DNA from: an uncultured bacterium
Lineage (GTDB): Bacteria; Verrucomicrobiota; Kiritimatiellia; RFP12; UBA1067
Length of the DNA stretch: 54,882 nucleotides
Assembly (NCBI GenBank): GCA_900547945.1
Contig: URIT01000007.1
Coordinates: forward strand, 1 to 54,882
Direction of reading: 5' to 3'
Shown: positions 1 through 8,146 of the stretch, piece by piece
Layout: every line of letters starts with the position of its first letter
Numbering within the stretch: the first letter of the stretch is position 1
The notes under the pieces: model-generated
What the model saw: the letters and a program-made list of their open reading frames with translations, nothing else
What the model was told of the DNA's origin: nothing
Databases searched by the model: none
Translations under genes and position numbers: made by a program

Positions 1-377
1 GGCGTCCGCAGGCCCGCGAGGGGGCGCACGGCGTCGGCCGCGACGGCGGCGAGGACGTTGGTGTCCGCGGTCGCGAGAAGGGCGGCGAAGGGCGAGTCGC
101 TCGGAGGTTCGGCGTAGGCGGTGCGCGAGAAGGCGACGACCGGCTCGGCCGCGTCGTCGCCGGAGAGGACGATGTAGCCGGCGGGCTTCAGGCGCGCGAC
201 CCAGAGCGCGCCGCGACGTTCCAGGGCGTCGAGCGCGCGCCCGAAGAGGAGGCGCGCGCCGACGTCGTCGGAGGAGAGGAAGTTCCTTGCCGCCGTGCGG
301 GCGGCCGTTTCGCCGACGGGCACGGCGGGTGCGGCGACGGCGACAAGCGTCAGGGCCGCGAGGGCGAGGCGTTTCAT
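1..377 (-). CDS. C10 (streptopain)-type protease, N-terminal propeptide part, cut by window edge
   Basis: Reading the minus strand from the ATG at 377 gives 125 open codons that run off the window. The protein starts with a signal peptide (MKRLALAALTLVAVAAPAVP) and continues ARNFLSSD, then ALWVARLKPAGYIVLSGDD, then PVVAFSRTAY. This pattern (AxNFL near the mature start, later GYIVLSGDD and PVVAFS) resembles the Spi-like propeptide of C10 peptidases, which blocks a cysteine protease domain until it is cleaved. The protease domain itself would lie outside the window and cannot be checked. A GGAG lies about 12 bases before the ATG and an extended -10 lies further upstream. It could also be a free-standing Spi-like inhibitor. 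Confidence 0.6.
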   Translation of the reverse strand, partial: MKRLALAALTLVAVAAPAVPVGETAARTAARNFLSSDDVGARLLFGRALDALERRGALWVARLKPAGYIVLSGDDAAEPVVAFSRTAYAEPPSDSPFAALLATADTNVLAAVAADAVRPLAGLRT

Positions 378-411
378 CGTTGGGTCTCCACTGAGATGTG
401 TTCAAGGGCAA

Positions 412-420
412 ATTATACCA
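412..420 (-). promoter_or_regulatory. Extended -10 promoter for the C10-like gene
   Basis: The minus strand reads TGGTATAAT, a perfect -10 with the TGn extension, about 35 bases before the ATG at 377. There is no convincing -35. The rest of the 378-740 gap holds only this promoter and the one at 665-693; I see no gene in it. Confidence 0.55.
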
Positions 421-664
421 AAAGCCGGCCCTCTCGCGGACGCAGGACTTCAGAAGGGCGGAGCGCTTCCCACAGTTCGTGCAGTTGTCGGCTTCCCGGC
501 AGTCGCGGATCTCGGGCCAAAGCGGCGAAGCGCCCAGCGGAGATCCGAGACAATCCGAGAACGCCGCGCAGGCGTCCAGTCGTCCATCGGACGACTGGCG
601 GTCACGCCCGGCCACGCAAAGAAGACCTCCGACGCAAAAAATCGGGATAAGGGTGCATTCGCAA

Positions 665-693
665 TTGCCGCAGATTCGCGGAAACGGTATACT
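665..693 (+). promoter_or_regulatory. Sigma-70 type promoter of the amino-acid transport operon
   Basis: TTGCCG (665-670), a 17-base spacer and TATACT (688-693), about 48 bases before the first binding-protein gene. Confidence 0.65.
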
Positions 694-740
694 ATGCGTT
701 CAACTTGCCCTGCTTGGGGCCGAAAAACGAAGGAACGAAC

Positions 741-1481
741 ATGAAAAAGATGATGGTGCTCGCGCTTGGCGCGGCGATGGCGGTGGTGTGTGGCTGCGGC
801 GAGAAGGACAACTCGCTCAAGATGATCACGGAGGCGACGTTCCCGCCCTACGAGTTCCTGCGCGGAAGCGAGATCGTCGGCATCGACGTGGAGATCTGCA
901 AGGCCGTCGCGGCGAAGCTCGGAAAGACGTTCGCCGTCGAGAACGTCGACTTCGACTCCGTCATCCCCTCGGTCATGTCGGGGAAGGCCGACATCGCGGC
1001 CGCCGGCATCACGGTCACGGAGGACCGCAAGAAGAACGTCGACTTCTCCGACGTCTACGCGAAGACGGAGATCGTCCTCATCTACAAGAAGTCCGCGCCG
1101 GTCCTGACGGCGGCGGACTGCAAGGGCAAGCGCATCGGCGTGCAGGGCGGCAACACCGCCGAGACGATCGTGATCGAGCAGTTCAAGCAGGAGCCGGAGC
1201 GCTTCCGTTCCGCCGCCGAGGCGTGCGCCGCGCTGAAGGCGGGCCGCTGCGACGCCGTGCTCGTGGACGTGGAGCCGGCGAAGAACTGCGTCCTCGGCGA
1301 GGCCGAGCTCGCAATCGCCCCCAAGCCGGTCAACCTCGAAGAGTATGCCGTCGCGATCAAGAAGGGCCGCCCCGAGCTGCTGAAGGCGATCAACGAGACG
1401 ATCGCCGAGCTCAAGGCGAACGGCAAAATGGAGGCGATCCGCGCGCAGTACACGAAGGAAGCCGACGCGCTGAAGAAGTAG
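741..1481 (+). CDS. Polar amino-acid ABC transporter substrate-binding lipoprotein (copy 1)
   Basis: A 246-residue periplasmic binding protein of the family 3 type (SBP_bac_3, GlnH/HisJ-like), which would capture an amino acid and deliver it to the permease encoded downstream. The N-terminus is a lipoprotein signal ending around VVCGC, so the protein is probably anchored to a membrane by lipid. Family features include TFPPYEFLRG, GIDVEICKAVAAKLGK, SVMSGKADIAAAGITVTEDRK and the second-lobe GVQGGNTAET. I start at the ATG at 741, after AAGGAACGAAC, because the upstream ATG at 705 would put 12 polar residues before the lipoprotein signal. The next gene is a close tandem paralogue. The substrate cannot be named from sequence. 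Confidence 0.88.
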   Translation: MKKMMVLALGAAMAVVCGCGEKDNSLKMITEATFPPYEFLRGSEIVGIDVEICKAVAAKLGKTFAVENVDFDSVIPSVMSGKADIAAAGITVTEDRKKNVDFSDVYAKTEIVLIYKKSAPVLTAADCKGKRIGVQGGNTAETIVIEQFKQEPERFRSAAEACAALKAGRCDAVLVDVEPAKNCVLGEAELAIAPKPVNLEEYAVAIKKGRPELLKAINETIAELKANGKMEAIRAQYTKEADALKK

Positions 1482-1522
1482 GTTTCAGGTTTCAGGTTTT
1501 AGGTTTCAGGTTTTAGGTTTTA
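1481..1522 (+). repeat. Six tandem GGTTTYA heptamers between the paralogous binding-protein genes
   Basis: Immediately after the stop codon, six 7-base units (GGTTTCA or GGTTTTA) follow without interruption, ending at the RBS of the next gene. Confidence 0.9.
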
Positions 1523-1536
1523 GAGGAGAGGTGAAC

Positions 1537-2271
1537 ATGAAGAAACTGATGGTTGCGCTGGCGGCGGTGGTTCTGCTTGCGGGATGCGCGGAGAAGAACA
1601 AGACCCTCAAGATGATCACGGAGGCGACGTTCCCGCCGTATGAGTTCCTGCGCGGACAGGAAATCGTCGGCATCGACGTGGAGATCTGCAAGGCGGTCGC
1701 GGCGAAGCTCGGCCGGTCGTTCTCGGTCGAGTCGGTCAACTTCGACTCCGTCATCCCGACGGTCATTTCGGGGAAGGCCGACCTCGCGGCGGCGGGCATC
1801 ACGATCACGGAGGACCGCAAGAAGAACGTCGACTTCTCGGTGCCCTACGTGAAGACGGGCGTCGTGTTCGTCTACAAGAAGGCGACGCCGTACGCGAAGG
1901 GGCCGGATGCGAAGGGCAAGAAGGTTGGCGTGCAGAGCGGCACGACGAGCGAGACGTTCGTGACGGAGACGCTCAAGCAGCAGCCCGAGCGCTTCGATTC
2001 GCCGGCGGCGGCCGTGGCGGCCCTCAAGGCGGGCCGCGTCGATGTCGTCATCGCCGACATCGACCCTGCGAAGAACTGCGTGAAGGGCGAGGCCGACCTT
2101 GCGCTTTCGGACTTCATCACGACCGAGGAGTACGCCGTCGCGATCCGGAAGGGGCAGCCCGAGCTGCTGAAGGCGATCAACGAGACGATCGCCGAGCTCA
2201 AGGCGAACGGCCGGCTCGCGAAGTGGGTGGAGACCTACACGGCCGAGGCGGACAAGCTGAAAGAGAAATAA
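1537..2271 (+). CDS. Polar amino-acid ABC transporter substrate-binding lipoprotein (copy 2)
   Basis: A 244-residue paralogue of the preceding protein; long stretches are identical in both protein and DNA, such as TLKMITEATFPPYEFLRG and the C-terminal ELLKAINETIAELKANG, so the pair arose by tandem duplication. The lipobox is LLAGC. The second lobe differs more (GVQSGTTSETFVTETLKQQ), which suggests a shifted substrate range. The ATG at 1537 is preceded by GAGGAGAGG; a GTG at 1531 lies inside that RBS and is less likely. The permease follows nine bases after the stop, so both binding proteins probably serve the same permease and ATPase. Confidence 0.88.
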   Translation: MKKLMVALAAVVLLAGCAEKNKTLKMITEATFPPYEFLRGQEIVGIDVEICKAVAAKLGRSFSVESVNFDSVIPTVISGKADLAAAGITITEDRKKNVDFSVPYVKTGVVFVYKKATPYAKGPDAKGKKVGVQSGTTSETFVTETLKQQPERFDSPAAAVAALKAGRVDVVIADIDPAKNCVKGEADLALSDFITTEEYAVAIRKGQPELLKAINETIAELKANGRLAKWVETYTAEADKLKEK

Positions 2272-2280
2272 GGGCGCCGC

Positions 2281-2988
2281 ATGTTCCAGTCCCTGATCGA
2301 CGACTTTCACCTTTGCTTCGTCAAGAACGAACGCTGGCATTACCTGTGGAACGGGCTCGGCGTCACGCTTGAAGTCGCGTTGACGGCGATTGCGCTCGGT
2401 CTCGTGATCGGGTTCTTCATCGCCATCATCCGTTCGTCGCACGACAAGTACGGTCGTTTCCCCGTCCTCAACGCGCTCGCGAAGGTGTATCTCACGATCA
2501 TCCGGGGAACGCCGATGGTGGTGCAGCTCCTGATCTGCTACTTCATCATCATGAAGTCGCTCGACAAGGTGGCGGTTGCGATCCTCGCCTTCGGCATCAA
2601 CTCGGGCGCGTATCAGGCGGAGATCCTGCGCGCGGGCATCATGTCCATCGATCCGGGGCAGATGGAGGCCGGGCGCGCGCTCGGCCTCGGCTACTGGAAG
2701 ACGATGCTCAAGATCATCCTTCCGCAGGCGATCCGCAATGTGCTGCCCGCACTCGGCAACGAGTTCATCGTGCTGATGAAGGACACGTCGATCGTCGGGT
2801 ACATCGCGCTCTGCGACCTCGCGAAGGGCGGCGACATCATCCGCTCGCAGACGTATTCCGTCTACACGCCCTACCTGACGGTGGCGGCGATCTACCTCAT
2901 TCTCGTGATGACGTTCACCTGGCTTCTCGGGAAGCTGGAGCGTCATCTCCGCAACACGGGCGCGGATGTCGTCCACAACGATTCGTAG
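2281..2988 (+). CDS. Polar amino-acid ABC transporter permease (HisM/GlnP type)
   Basis: A 235-residue inner-membrane permease with several hydrophobic segments. It has the typical RGTPMVVQLLI segment and the cytoplasmic EAA loop EAGRALGLGYWKTMLKIILP, which docks on the ATPase, followed by GNEFIVLMKDTSIVG, a signature of this subfamily. Length matches the family. It sits between the binding proteins and the ATPase in one operon and probably works as a homodimer, since no second permease lies next to it. Confidence 0.92.
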   Translation: MFQSLIDDFHLCFVKNERWHYLWNGLGVTLEVALTAIALGLVIGFFIAIIRSSHDKYGRFPVLNALAKVYLTIIRGTPMVVQLLICYFIIMKSLDKVAVAILAFGINSGAYQAEILRAGIMSIDPGQMEAGRALGLGYWKTMLKIILPQAIRNVLPALGNEFIVLMKDTSIVGYIALCDLAKGGDIIRSQTYSVYTPYLTVAAIYLILVMTFTWLLGKLERHLRNTGADVVHNDS

Positions 2989-3042
2989 GCGCCCGCCGCC
3001 GCGCACACCATCTCCGCCCTCTACGCTCCAAGCGGGGGAACC

Positions 3043-3795
3043 ATGACGAAAGCATTACTCCAGATCACGGACTTGCGCAAGTCCTTCGGCAACCTTGAAG
3101 TCCTCAAGGGGCTTTCGACCGACATCCGCCCGGGCGAGGTCGTCGTGATGATCGGCCCCTCGGGCGGCGGCAAGTCCACGTTCCTCCGCTGCATGAACCT
3201 GCTGGAGCAGCCGACGGCGGGCTCGGTCGTCTTCGACGGCGTGGACGTGGTGCGGGCGGACGAGCGGACGAAGAACCGGGTCCGCTCGGAGATGGGGATG
3301 GTGTTCCAGCACTTCAACCTCTTCCCGCACCTGACGATCCTCGACAACATCACCCTCGCCCCGCGTCTCGTGCGGAAGACGCCGCGCGCGGAGGCCGAGC
3401 GCAAGGCGCGCGAACTGCTGGAGCGCGTGGGCCTCCCCGACAAGGCGGGCGCCTATCCGCAGCAGCTTTCCGGCGGGCAGAAGCAGCGCGTCGCCATCGT
3501 GCGCTCGCTCGCGATGGAGCCGAAGGTGATGCTCTTCGACGAGCCGACCTCGGCCCTCGACCCCGAGATGGTCGGCGAGGTGCTGGACGTCATGAAGGAC
3601 CTCGCGAAGAGGGGCATGACGATGGTCGTGGTGACGCACGAGATGCGCTTCGCCCGCGACGTCGCGAGCCGCGTCCTCTTCCTGGAGGGCGGCCGCATCT
3701 CCGCCGAGGGGACGCCGGCGGAGATCTTCGGACAGAAGCACGAGGGGCGCCTGGGCGAGTTCCTCGGCAAGGTGCAGGGCGAACTGCCCGCATGA
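3043..3795 (+). CDS. Polar amino-acid ABC transporter ATP-binding protein (GlnQ type)
   Basis: A 250-residue ABC ATPase. Visible motifs in order are Walker A GPSGGGKST (Gly replaces the usual Ser at the fifth position), Q-loop VFQHFNLFPH, signature LSGGQKQRVAI, Walker B VMLFDEPTSALDPE and switch His in VVVTHEMRFA. It powers uptake by the permease encoded at 2281. It is the only ATPase in the 741-8118 region, so it may also serve the second permease at 7468. It ends in an ATGA overlap with a short extension of the next reading frame, although the next gene probably starts 36 bases later. Confidence 0.93.
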   Translation: MTKALLQITDLRKSFGNLEVLKGLSTDIRPGEVVVMIGPSGGGKSTFLRCMNLLEQPTAGSVVFDGVDVVRADERTKNRVRSEMGMVFQHFNLFPHLTILDNITLAPRLVRKTPRAEAERKARELLERVGLPDKAGAYPQQLSGGQKQRVAIVRSLAMEPKVMLFDEPTSALDPEMVGEVLDVMKDLAKRGMTMVVVTHEMRFARDVASRVLFLEGGRISAEGTPAEIFGQKHEGRLGEFLGKVQGELPA

Positions 3796-3830
3796 GGTGG
3801 GATTTCCGAACACAACAAGGAGAAGCACGC

Positions 3831-5900
3831 ATGAAGACGTTTCTGCTCTGTGCCCTGGCGTTCGCCGGGACCGTCGTTTCCGCCGTCGCCGGCGACAAGG
3901 CGCCCCCGCCGATTCCGGTCGCCGTGGTCGTGGACGGCGCGACGAACACCTACAACCTCGCCGCCGTCGAGGCCGAGGGCGAGGTGAAGGGCGCGAAGGA
4001 CTACGTCGACAAGTACGCCGACAACGTCCAGGCGGACAAGGACTTCAAGGCGCACGAGGCGGTGGCGCTCGCGACGGTGCGGCAGTCGGAGCCGCTCTAC
4101 GGCACGTGGTGGGCGATCTTCCCGCCGCTCCTCGCGATCGTGCTCGCGCTCATCACGAAGGAGGTCTATTCGTCGCTCTTCCTCGGCATCGTCTCGGGCG
4201 GCGTCCTCTACGCGATGAAGGCCGACGGGTTCGTCGGGATGTTCGAGACGACGCTCACGCACGTCGTGCAGGCGGGCTTCATCGAAAAGATCGCCGACGC
4301 CTACAACGTAGGCATCCTGATCTTCCTTGTCCTTCTCGGCGCGCTCGTGGCGATGATGAACAAGACGGGCGCCTCGGCGGCGTTCGGCCGCTGGGCGCAG
4401 ACGCACATCAAGAGCCGCGTCGGCGCGCAGGTCGCGACGATCATCCTCGGCATGCTCATCTTCGTCGACGACTACTTCAACTGCCTCACGGTCGGCTCGG
4501 TCATGCACCCGGTCACGAAGGCGAAGAGGGTCTCGGCCGCGAAGCTCTCGTACCTCATCGACGCGACGGCCGCGCCGATCTGCATCATCGCGCCGATCTC
4601 CAGCTGGGCGGCGGCCGTCGCCGGCTTCGCGAAGGGCGCGGGCGCGGAAAGCGGCTTCTCGCTCTTCATCGCCGCGATCCCCTACAACTTCTACGCGATC
4701 CTCACGATCGTCACGATGTTCGCGCTCGCGTTCATGAAGTTCGACTTCGGCCCGATGCGCCGCCACGAGGCGGACGTCGCCGCCGGAAAGCCCGACCTCG
4801 GCGCGCTGGAGGAGGCGACGGAAGTGCTCACGAAGAACGACCGCGGCCGCGTCATCGACCTCGTGATCCCCGTCCTCGTGCTGATCGCCGCGTGCGTCGT
4901 CGGCATGATCTACTCGGGCGGCTTCTTCGCCGAGGGCGAGGCGCACCGCAACTTCGTCGTCGCGTTCTCGAACTCCGACGCCTCGGTCGGCCTCACGCTC
5001 GGCTCGATCGTCGCGCTCGTCTTCGCGGTCGTCTTCTACGTCTGCCGCCGCGTCATCTCGTTCCGCGACTGCATGGACGGCTTCCCGGAAGGCTTCAAGG
5101 CGATGGTGCCGGCGATCATGATCCTCTGCTGCGCGTGGACGCTGAAGGGCATGACGGACGCGCTTGGCGCGAAGGTCTTCATCTCCGACCTCATCAACGG
5201 GCCGGCGGCGGGCCTCTTCAACTTCCTGCCGGCGATCATCTTCGTGATCGCGGTCATCCTCGCGTTCTCGACGGGCACGAGCTGGGGCACGTTCGGCATC
5301 CTCATCCCGATCGTCCTCGCGGCGATTCCCGGCAGCTCGATGACGATCATCGCGGTCTCGGCCTGCATGGCGGGCGCGGTGTGCGGCGACCACTGCTCGC
5401 CGATCTCCGACACGACGATCATGGCCTCGGCGGGCGCGCAGTGCAACCACATCGTACACGTGAACACGCAGCTGCCGTATGCGCTGACGGTGGCGGCGGT
5501 CTCGTTCGTCGCCTACGTCGCCGCGCCGTTCGTCGGCTCGGCGTGGATCGCGCTGCCGCTCGCGGTCGCGCTCATGCTCGCGACGCTGTTCTTCCTCCAG
5601 CTCATCCTGAAGGGCGCGGTCGACGAGACGTCCGCACCTGCGATCTTCCGCAAGTTCGCGCAGTCCGTCAACGACGCCGCCCTCTCCGCCGCGCTCAATC
5701 GCATGGCGAAGGGGATGCTCGCGGACGGGAAGATCGACCTTGCCGAGAGCGCGGAGCTGATGAAGCTCCTCGACGGCATGGAGGGGCGGGAGGCGTTCCG
5801 CCAGGCGCTTGCGTCCGCGCGCGCGGACGGCGTCCTCACGCTGGAGGAGTCCGCCGGGCTTGAGAGCTTCGTGCGCCGGATCGTGAAGGGCGGGAACTGA
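3831..5900 (+). CDS. NhaC-family antiporter with a C-terminal TerB-like extension
   Basis: A 689-residue membrane protein. A signal-peptide-like segment (MKTFLLCALAFAGTVVSAVA) precedes about 60 soluble residues and a large polytopic domain of NhaC/MleN type; FVDDYFNCLTVGSVM and CGDHCSPISDTTIMASAGA are characteristic of that family. These carriers exchange Na+ or H+ for ions or organic acids, so the true substrate is open. The last 80 or so residues are soluble and carry two similar helical motifs (LADGKIDLAESAELMKLL and ARADGVLTLEES), resembling TerB-like domains. The ATG at 3831 has AAGGAG upstream; an in-frame ATG at 3792 overlaps the ATPase stop but would hide the signal peptide. It is co-oriented with the amino-acid transporter and may be co-transcribed. 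Confidence 0.85.
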   Translation: MKTFLLCALAFAGTVVSAVAGDKAPPPIPVAVVVDGATNTYNLAAVEAEGEVKGAKDYVDKYADNVQADKDFKAHEAVALATVRQSEPLYGTWWAIFPPLLAIVLALITKEVYSSLFLGIVSGGVLYAMKADGFVGMFETTLTHVVQAGFIEKIADAYNVGILIFLVLLGALVAMMNKTGASAAFGRWAQTHIKSRVGAQVATIILGMLIFVDDYFNCLTVGSVMHPVTKAKRVSAAKLSYLIDATAAPICIIAPISSWAAAVAGFAKGAGAESGFSLFIAAIPYNFYAILTIVTMFALAFMKFDFGPMRRHEADVAAGKPDLGALEEATEVLTKNDRGRVIDLVIPVLVLIAACVVGMIYSGGFFAEGEAHRNFVVAFSNSDASVGLTLGSIVALVFAVVFYVCRRVISFRDCMDGFPEGFKAMVPAIMILCCAWTLKGMTDALGAKVFISDLINGPAAGLFNFLPAIIFVIAVILAFSTGTSWGTFGILIPIVLAAIPGSSMTIIAVSACMAGAVCGDHCSPISDTTIMASAGAQCNHIVHVNTQLPYALTVAAVSFVAYVAAPFVGSAWIALPLAVALMLATLFFLQLILKGAVDETSAPAIFRKFAQSVNDAALSAALNRMAKGMLADGKIDLAESAELMKLLDGMEGREAFRQALASARADGVLTLEESAGLESFVRRIVKGGN

Positions 5901-5923
5901 GGCGTCCGTCCGCACGGGCTTCG

Positions 5924-6574
5924 ATGGCGTACCGGCAGACAGCGGGCGAGGAGGTGGCGAACACCGTCACGCACGTGGTGGGGTCCCACCTCGGCGCGGC
6001 GATGACGGCCCTCCTCGTGTGGGTGGCGGTCCGTTCGGGCGTCGACGTCGCCTGGAAGGTCGTCTCCGGCTCGGTGTTCGGGGCTTCGCTGATTCTTCTC
6101 TACTCGGTGTCGTCCGCCTACCACGCGGTGTCGTACGAGCCGGCGAAGCGGGTGCTGCACATCATGGACCACATGGCGATCTACTTCCTGATCGCCGGCA
6201 GCTACACGCCGTTCTGTCTCGTGACGCTGCGGCCGGAGCATCCCGCCCTTGCCTGGACGATCTTCGGCATCGAGTGGGGCGCCGCGCTGGCGGGCATCCT
6301 CTTCAAGGTGTGGACGACGGGGCGCTTCCGCTACGTCTCCACCTTCGCCTACGTGCTGATGGGCTGGGTGGCCGTCGTCGCGCTTCTGCCGCTCGTCCGC
6401 TCGCTGCACGGCCTCGGCACGATGTGGCTCGCCGTGGGCGGCGGGCTCTACACGCTCGGCTGCGTGTTCTACCTGTGGAGGAGCCTGCCCTACGCGCACA
6501 TGGTGTGGCACCTCTTCGTGCTGGCGGGATCGGTCTGCCATTTCTTCTGCGTCCTCTGGCATGTGATGTCGTGA
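5924..6574 (+). CDS. trhA: Hemolysin III / TrhA family membrane protein (PAQR superfamily)
   Basis: A 216-residue protein with seven predicted hydrophobic segments. The PAQR metal-site pattern is present: SSAYHAV (Ser-x3-His), DHMAIYFLIAGSYTP, and HMVWHLFVLAGSVCHF (His-x3-His) at the C-terminus. Members act in the inner membrane in lipid homeostasis; the hemolysin name is historical. It starts 23 bases after the antiporter stop without a clear RBS. The assignment to the family is firm; the function in this organism is not known. Confidence 0.88.
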   Translation: MAYRQTAGEEVANTVTHVVGSHLGAAMTALLVWVAVRSGVDVAWKVVSGSVFGASLILLYSVSSAYHAVSYEPAKRVLHIMDHMAIYFLIAGSYTPFCLVTLRPEHPALAWTIFGIEWGAALAGILFKVWTTGRFRYVSTFAYVLMGWVAVVALLPLVRSLHGLGTMWLAVGGGLYTLGCVFYLWRSLPYAHMVWHLFVLAGSVCHFFCVLWHVMS

Positions 6575-6586
6575 GGGGGGACGTTG

Positions 6587-6595
6587 TGGTATACT
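6587..6595 (+). promoter_or_regulatory. Extended -10 promoter of the second amino-acid transport operon
   Basis: TGGTATACT lies about 50 bases before the ATG at 6648, with no good -35. The RBS AAAAGGAG follows at 6634-6641. Confidence 0.6.
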
Positions 6596-6647
6596 GGAGT
6601 CCGTTTTGCTTTGTTGAGAAGTTTGTTTCAGGAAAAGGAGTGAATCA

Positions 6648-7442
6648 ATGAAGAAGTTGATGATGGTGGCGGCGGCCGCAGTGGCCGCGATGGGACTGTT
6701 CACGGGCTGCGGGAAGCAGGCGGACGACGGGAAGACGAAGTTCGTGGTCGGATTCGACGCCGACTTCCCGCCCTACGGCTACAAGGAGGGCGCGGAGTAC
6801 AAGGGCTTCGACCTCGACCTCGCCCGCGAGGTCTGCGCGCGGCGCGGCTGGACGTTCGTCGCGAACCCGGTCAACTGGGACGCGAAGGACATGGAGCTCA
6901 ACTCCGGTTCGATCAGCTGCATCTGGAACGGCTTCACCATGCAGGGGCGCGAGGCGGGCTACACCTGGACGGAGCCCTACGTGGACAATTCGCAGATCGT
7001 GCTCGTGAAGGCTGGCTCTCCGGTCAAGTCCCTCAAGGACCTCGCCGGGAAGACCGTGGGCGTGCAGACCGACACGCCCGTCCAGAAGGAACTCTCCGGC
7101 AAGGGCGACAAGAAGGACGTCGCCGCGCTCGGCGCCACCTTCAAGAAGCTCGTCGTCGTGCCGAACTACAACAACGCGATGCTGGAGCTCGACTCGGGCG
7201 CGGTGGACGCCGTGGCGCTCGACGTGGGCGTGGCGAAGAAGAAGATGGCCGACATGCCCGGCAAGTTCACGCTCCTCAAGGAGATCGTCATGACCGAGAC
7301 CTACGGCATCGGCTTCAAGAAGGGCAACACACAGCTCCGCGACGACGTGCAGGCCACGCTCAAGGAGATGGTGAAGGACGGCACGATGGCGAAGATCGCC
7401 GAGAAGTACGGCATCGAGAAGAACGCCCTCATCCTGAAGTAG
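6648..7442 (+). CDS. Amino-acid ABC transporter substrate-binding lipoprotein (second system)
   Basis: A 264-residue family 3 binding protein with lipoprotein signal ending FTGCGK. It has VGFDADFPPYGYKEG, KGFDLDLAREVCARRG, NGFTMQGRE and GVQTDTPVQ. It is only distantly related to the pair at 741 and 1537, so it probably binds a different amino acid. The lysine-rich mature protein is expected in the periplasm or on the membrane. The start is set by the strong RBS and the lipoprotein signal. A permease gene follows after 25 bases. Confidence 0.88.
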   Translation: MKKLMMVAAAAVAAMGLFTGCGKQADDGKTKFVVGFDADFPPYGYKEGAEYKGFDLDLAREVCARRGWTFVANPVNWDAKDMELNSGSISCIWNGFTMQGREAGYTWTEPYVDNSQIVLVKAGSPVKSLKDLAGKTVGVQTDTPVQKELSGKGDKKDVAALGATFKKLVVVPNYNNAMLELDSGAVDAVALDVGVAKKKMADMPGKFTLLKEIVMTETYGIGFKKGNTQLRDDVQATLKEMVKDGTMAKIAEKYGIEKNALILK

Positions 7443-7467
7443 TCGGAACGCTGCGGCAGGCGCGCGT

Positions 7468-8118
7468 ATGACCGTCACGGGCATGGTGCTGGAACTGCTC
7501 TCCGGGCTCTTGGTCTCGGTGGAGATCTTCGCGTTCACCCTGCTGCTGGCTCTGCCGCTGGGGCTCGTCGTCGCGTGGGGGCGCATGTCCTCCGCGCGGC
7601 CCGTCTCCACGGCCTTCCGCCTCTACATCAGCGTCGTGCGCGGCACGCCGCTGATGCTCCAGATCCTCTTCGTCTACTTCGCGCCCTACTACCTCTTCGG
7701 CATGTCGCTCGCGCACTACCCGCGCCTCCTCGCGACGATCCTCGCGTTCGCGCTGAACTACGCGGCGTATTTCGCGGAGATCTACCGGGGCGGCATCCTC
7801 TCCGTCGAGGTCGGGCAGTGGGAGGCCGCGAAGGCGCTCGGCCTGGGGCGCGGGCGCGCGTTCTTCCGCATCGTCCTGCCGCAGATGGTGAAGCGCGTCA
7901 TTCCCGCCGTCGGCAACGAGGTCATCACCCTCGTGAAGGACACGTCGCTCGCGTTCACGATCGCGGTGACGGAGATGTTCACGCTCGCGAAGCAGCTTTC
8001 GAGCGCGCACACGACCATGGCCCCGCTCGTCGCGGCGGGCGTCTTCTACTACATCTTCAACTACGTGGTCGCCTGGACGATGGAGCGCATCGAGAAGCGC
8101 TTCGCCTACTACAGCTGA
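7468..8118 (+). CDS. Amino-acid ABC transporter permease (second system)
   Basis: A 216-residue inner-membrane permease of the HisM type, with RGTPLMLQILFVYFAPYYLFG, the EAA loop EAAKALGLGRGRAFFRIVLPQ and GNEVITLVKDTSLAF. It pairs with the binding protein just upstream. No ATPase gene follows; instead a sugar kinase starts after 28 bases. The ATPase at 3043 is the nearest candidate partner. The RBS is weak (GGCAGGCGCGCGT), so expression may depend on translation of the upstream gene. Confidence 0.9.
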   Translation: MTVTGMVLELLSGLLVSVEIFAFTLLLALPLGLVVAWGRMSSARPVSTAFRLYISVVRGTPLMLQILFVYFAPYYLFGMSLAHYPRLLATILAFALNYAAYFAEIYRGGILSVEVGQWEAAKALGLGRGRAFFRIVLPQMVKRVIPAVGNEVITLVKDTSLAFTIAVTEMFTLAKQLSSAHTTMAPLVAAGVFYYIFNYVVAWTMERIEKRFAYYS

Positions 8119-8146
8119 CCCCCACCACCCCCGGAAAGGAATCCCC

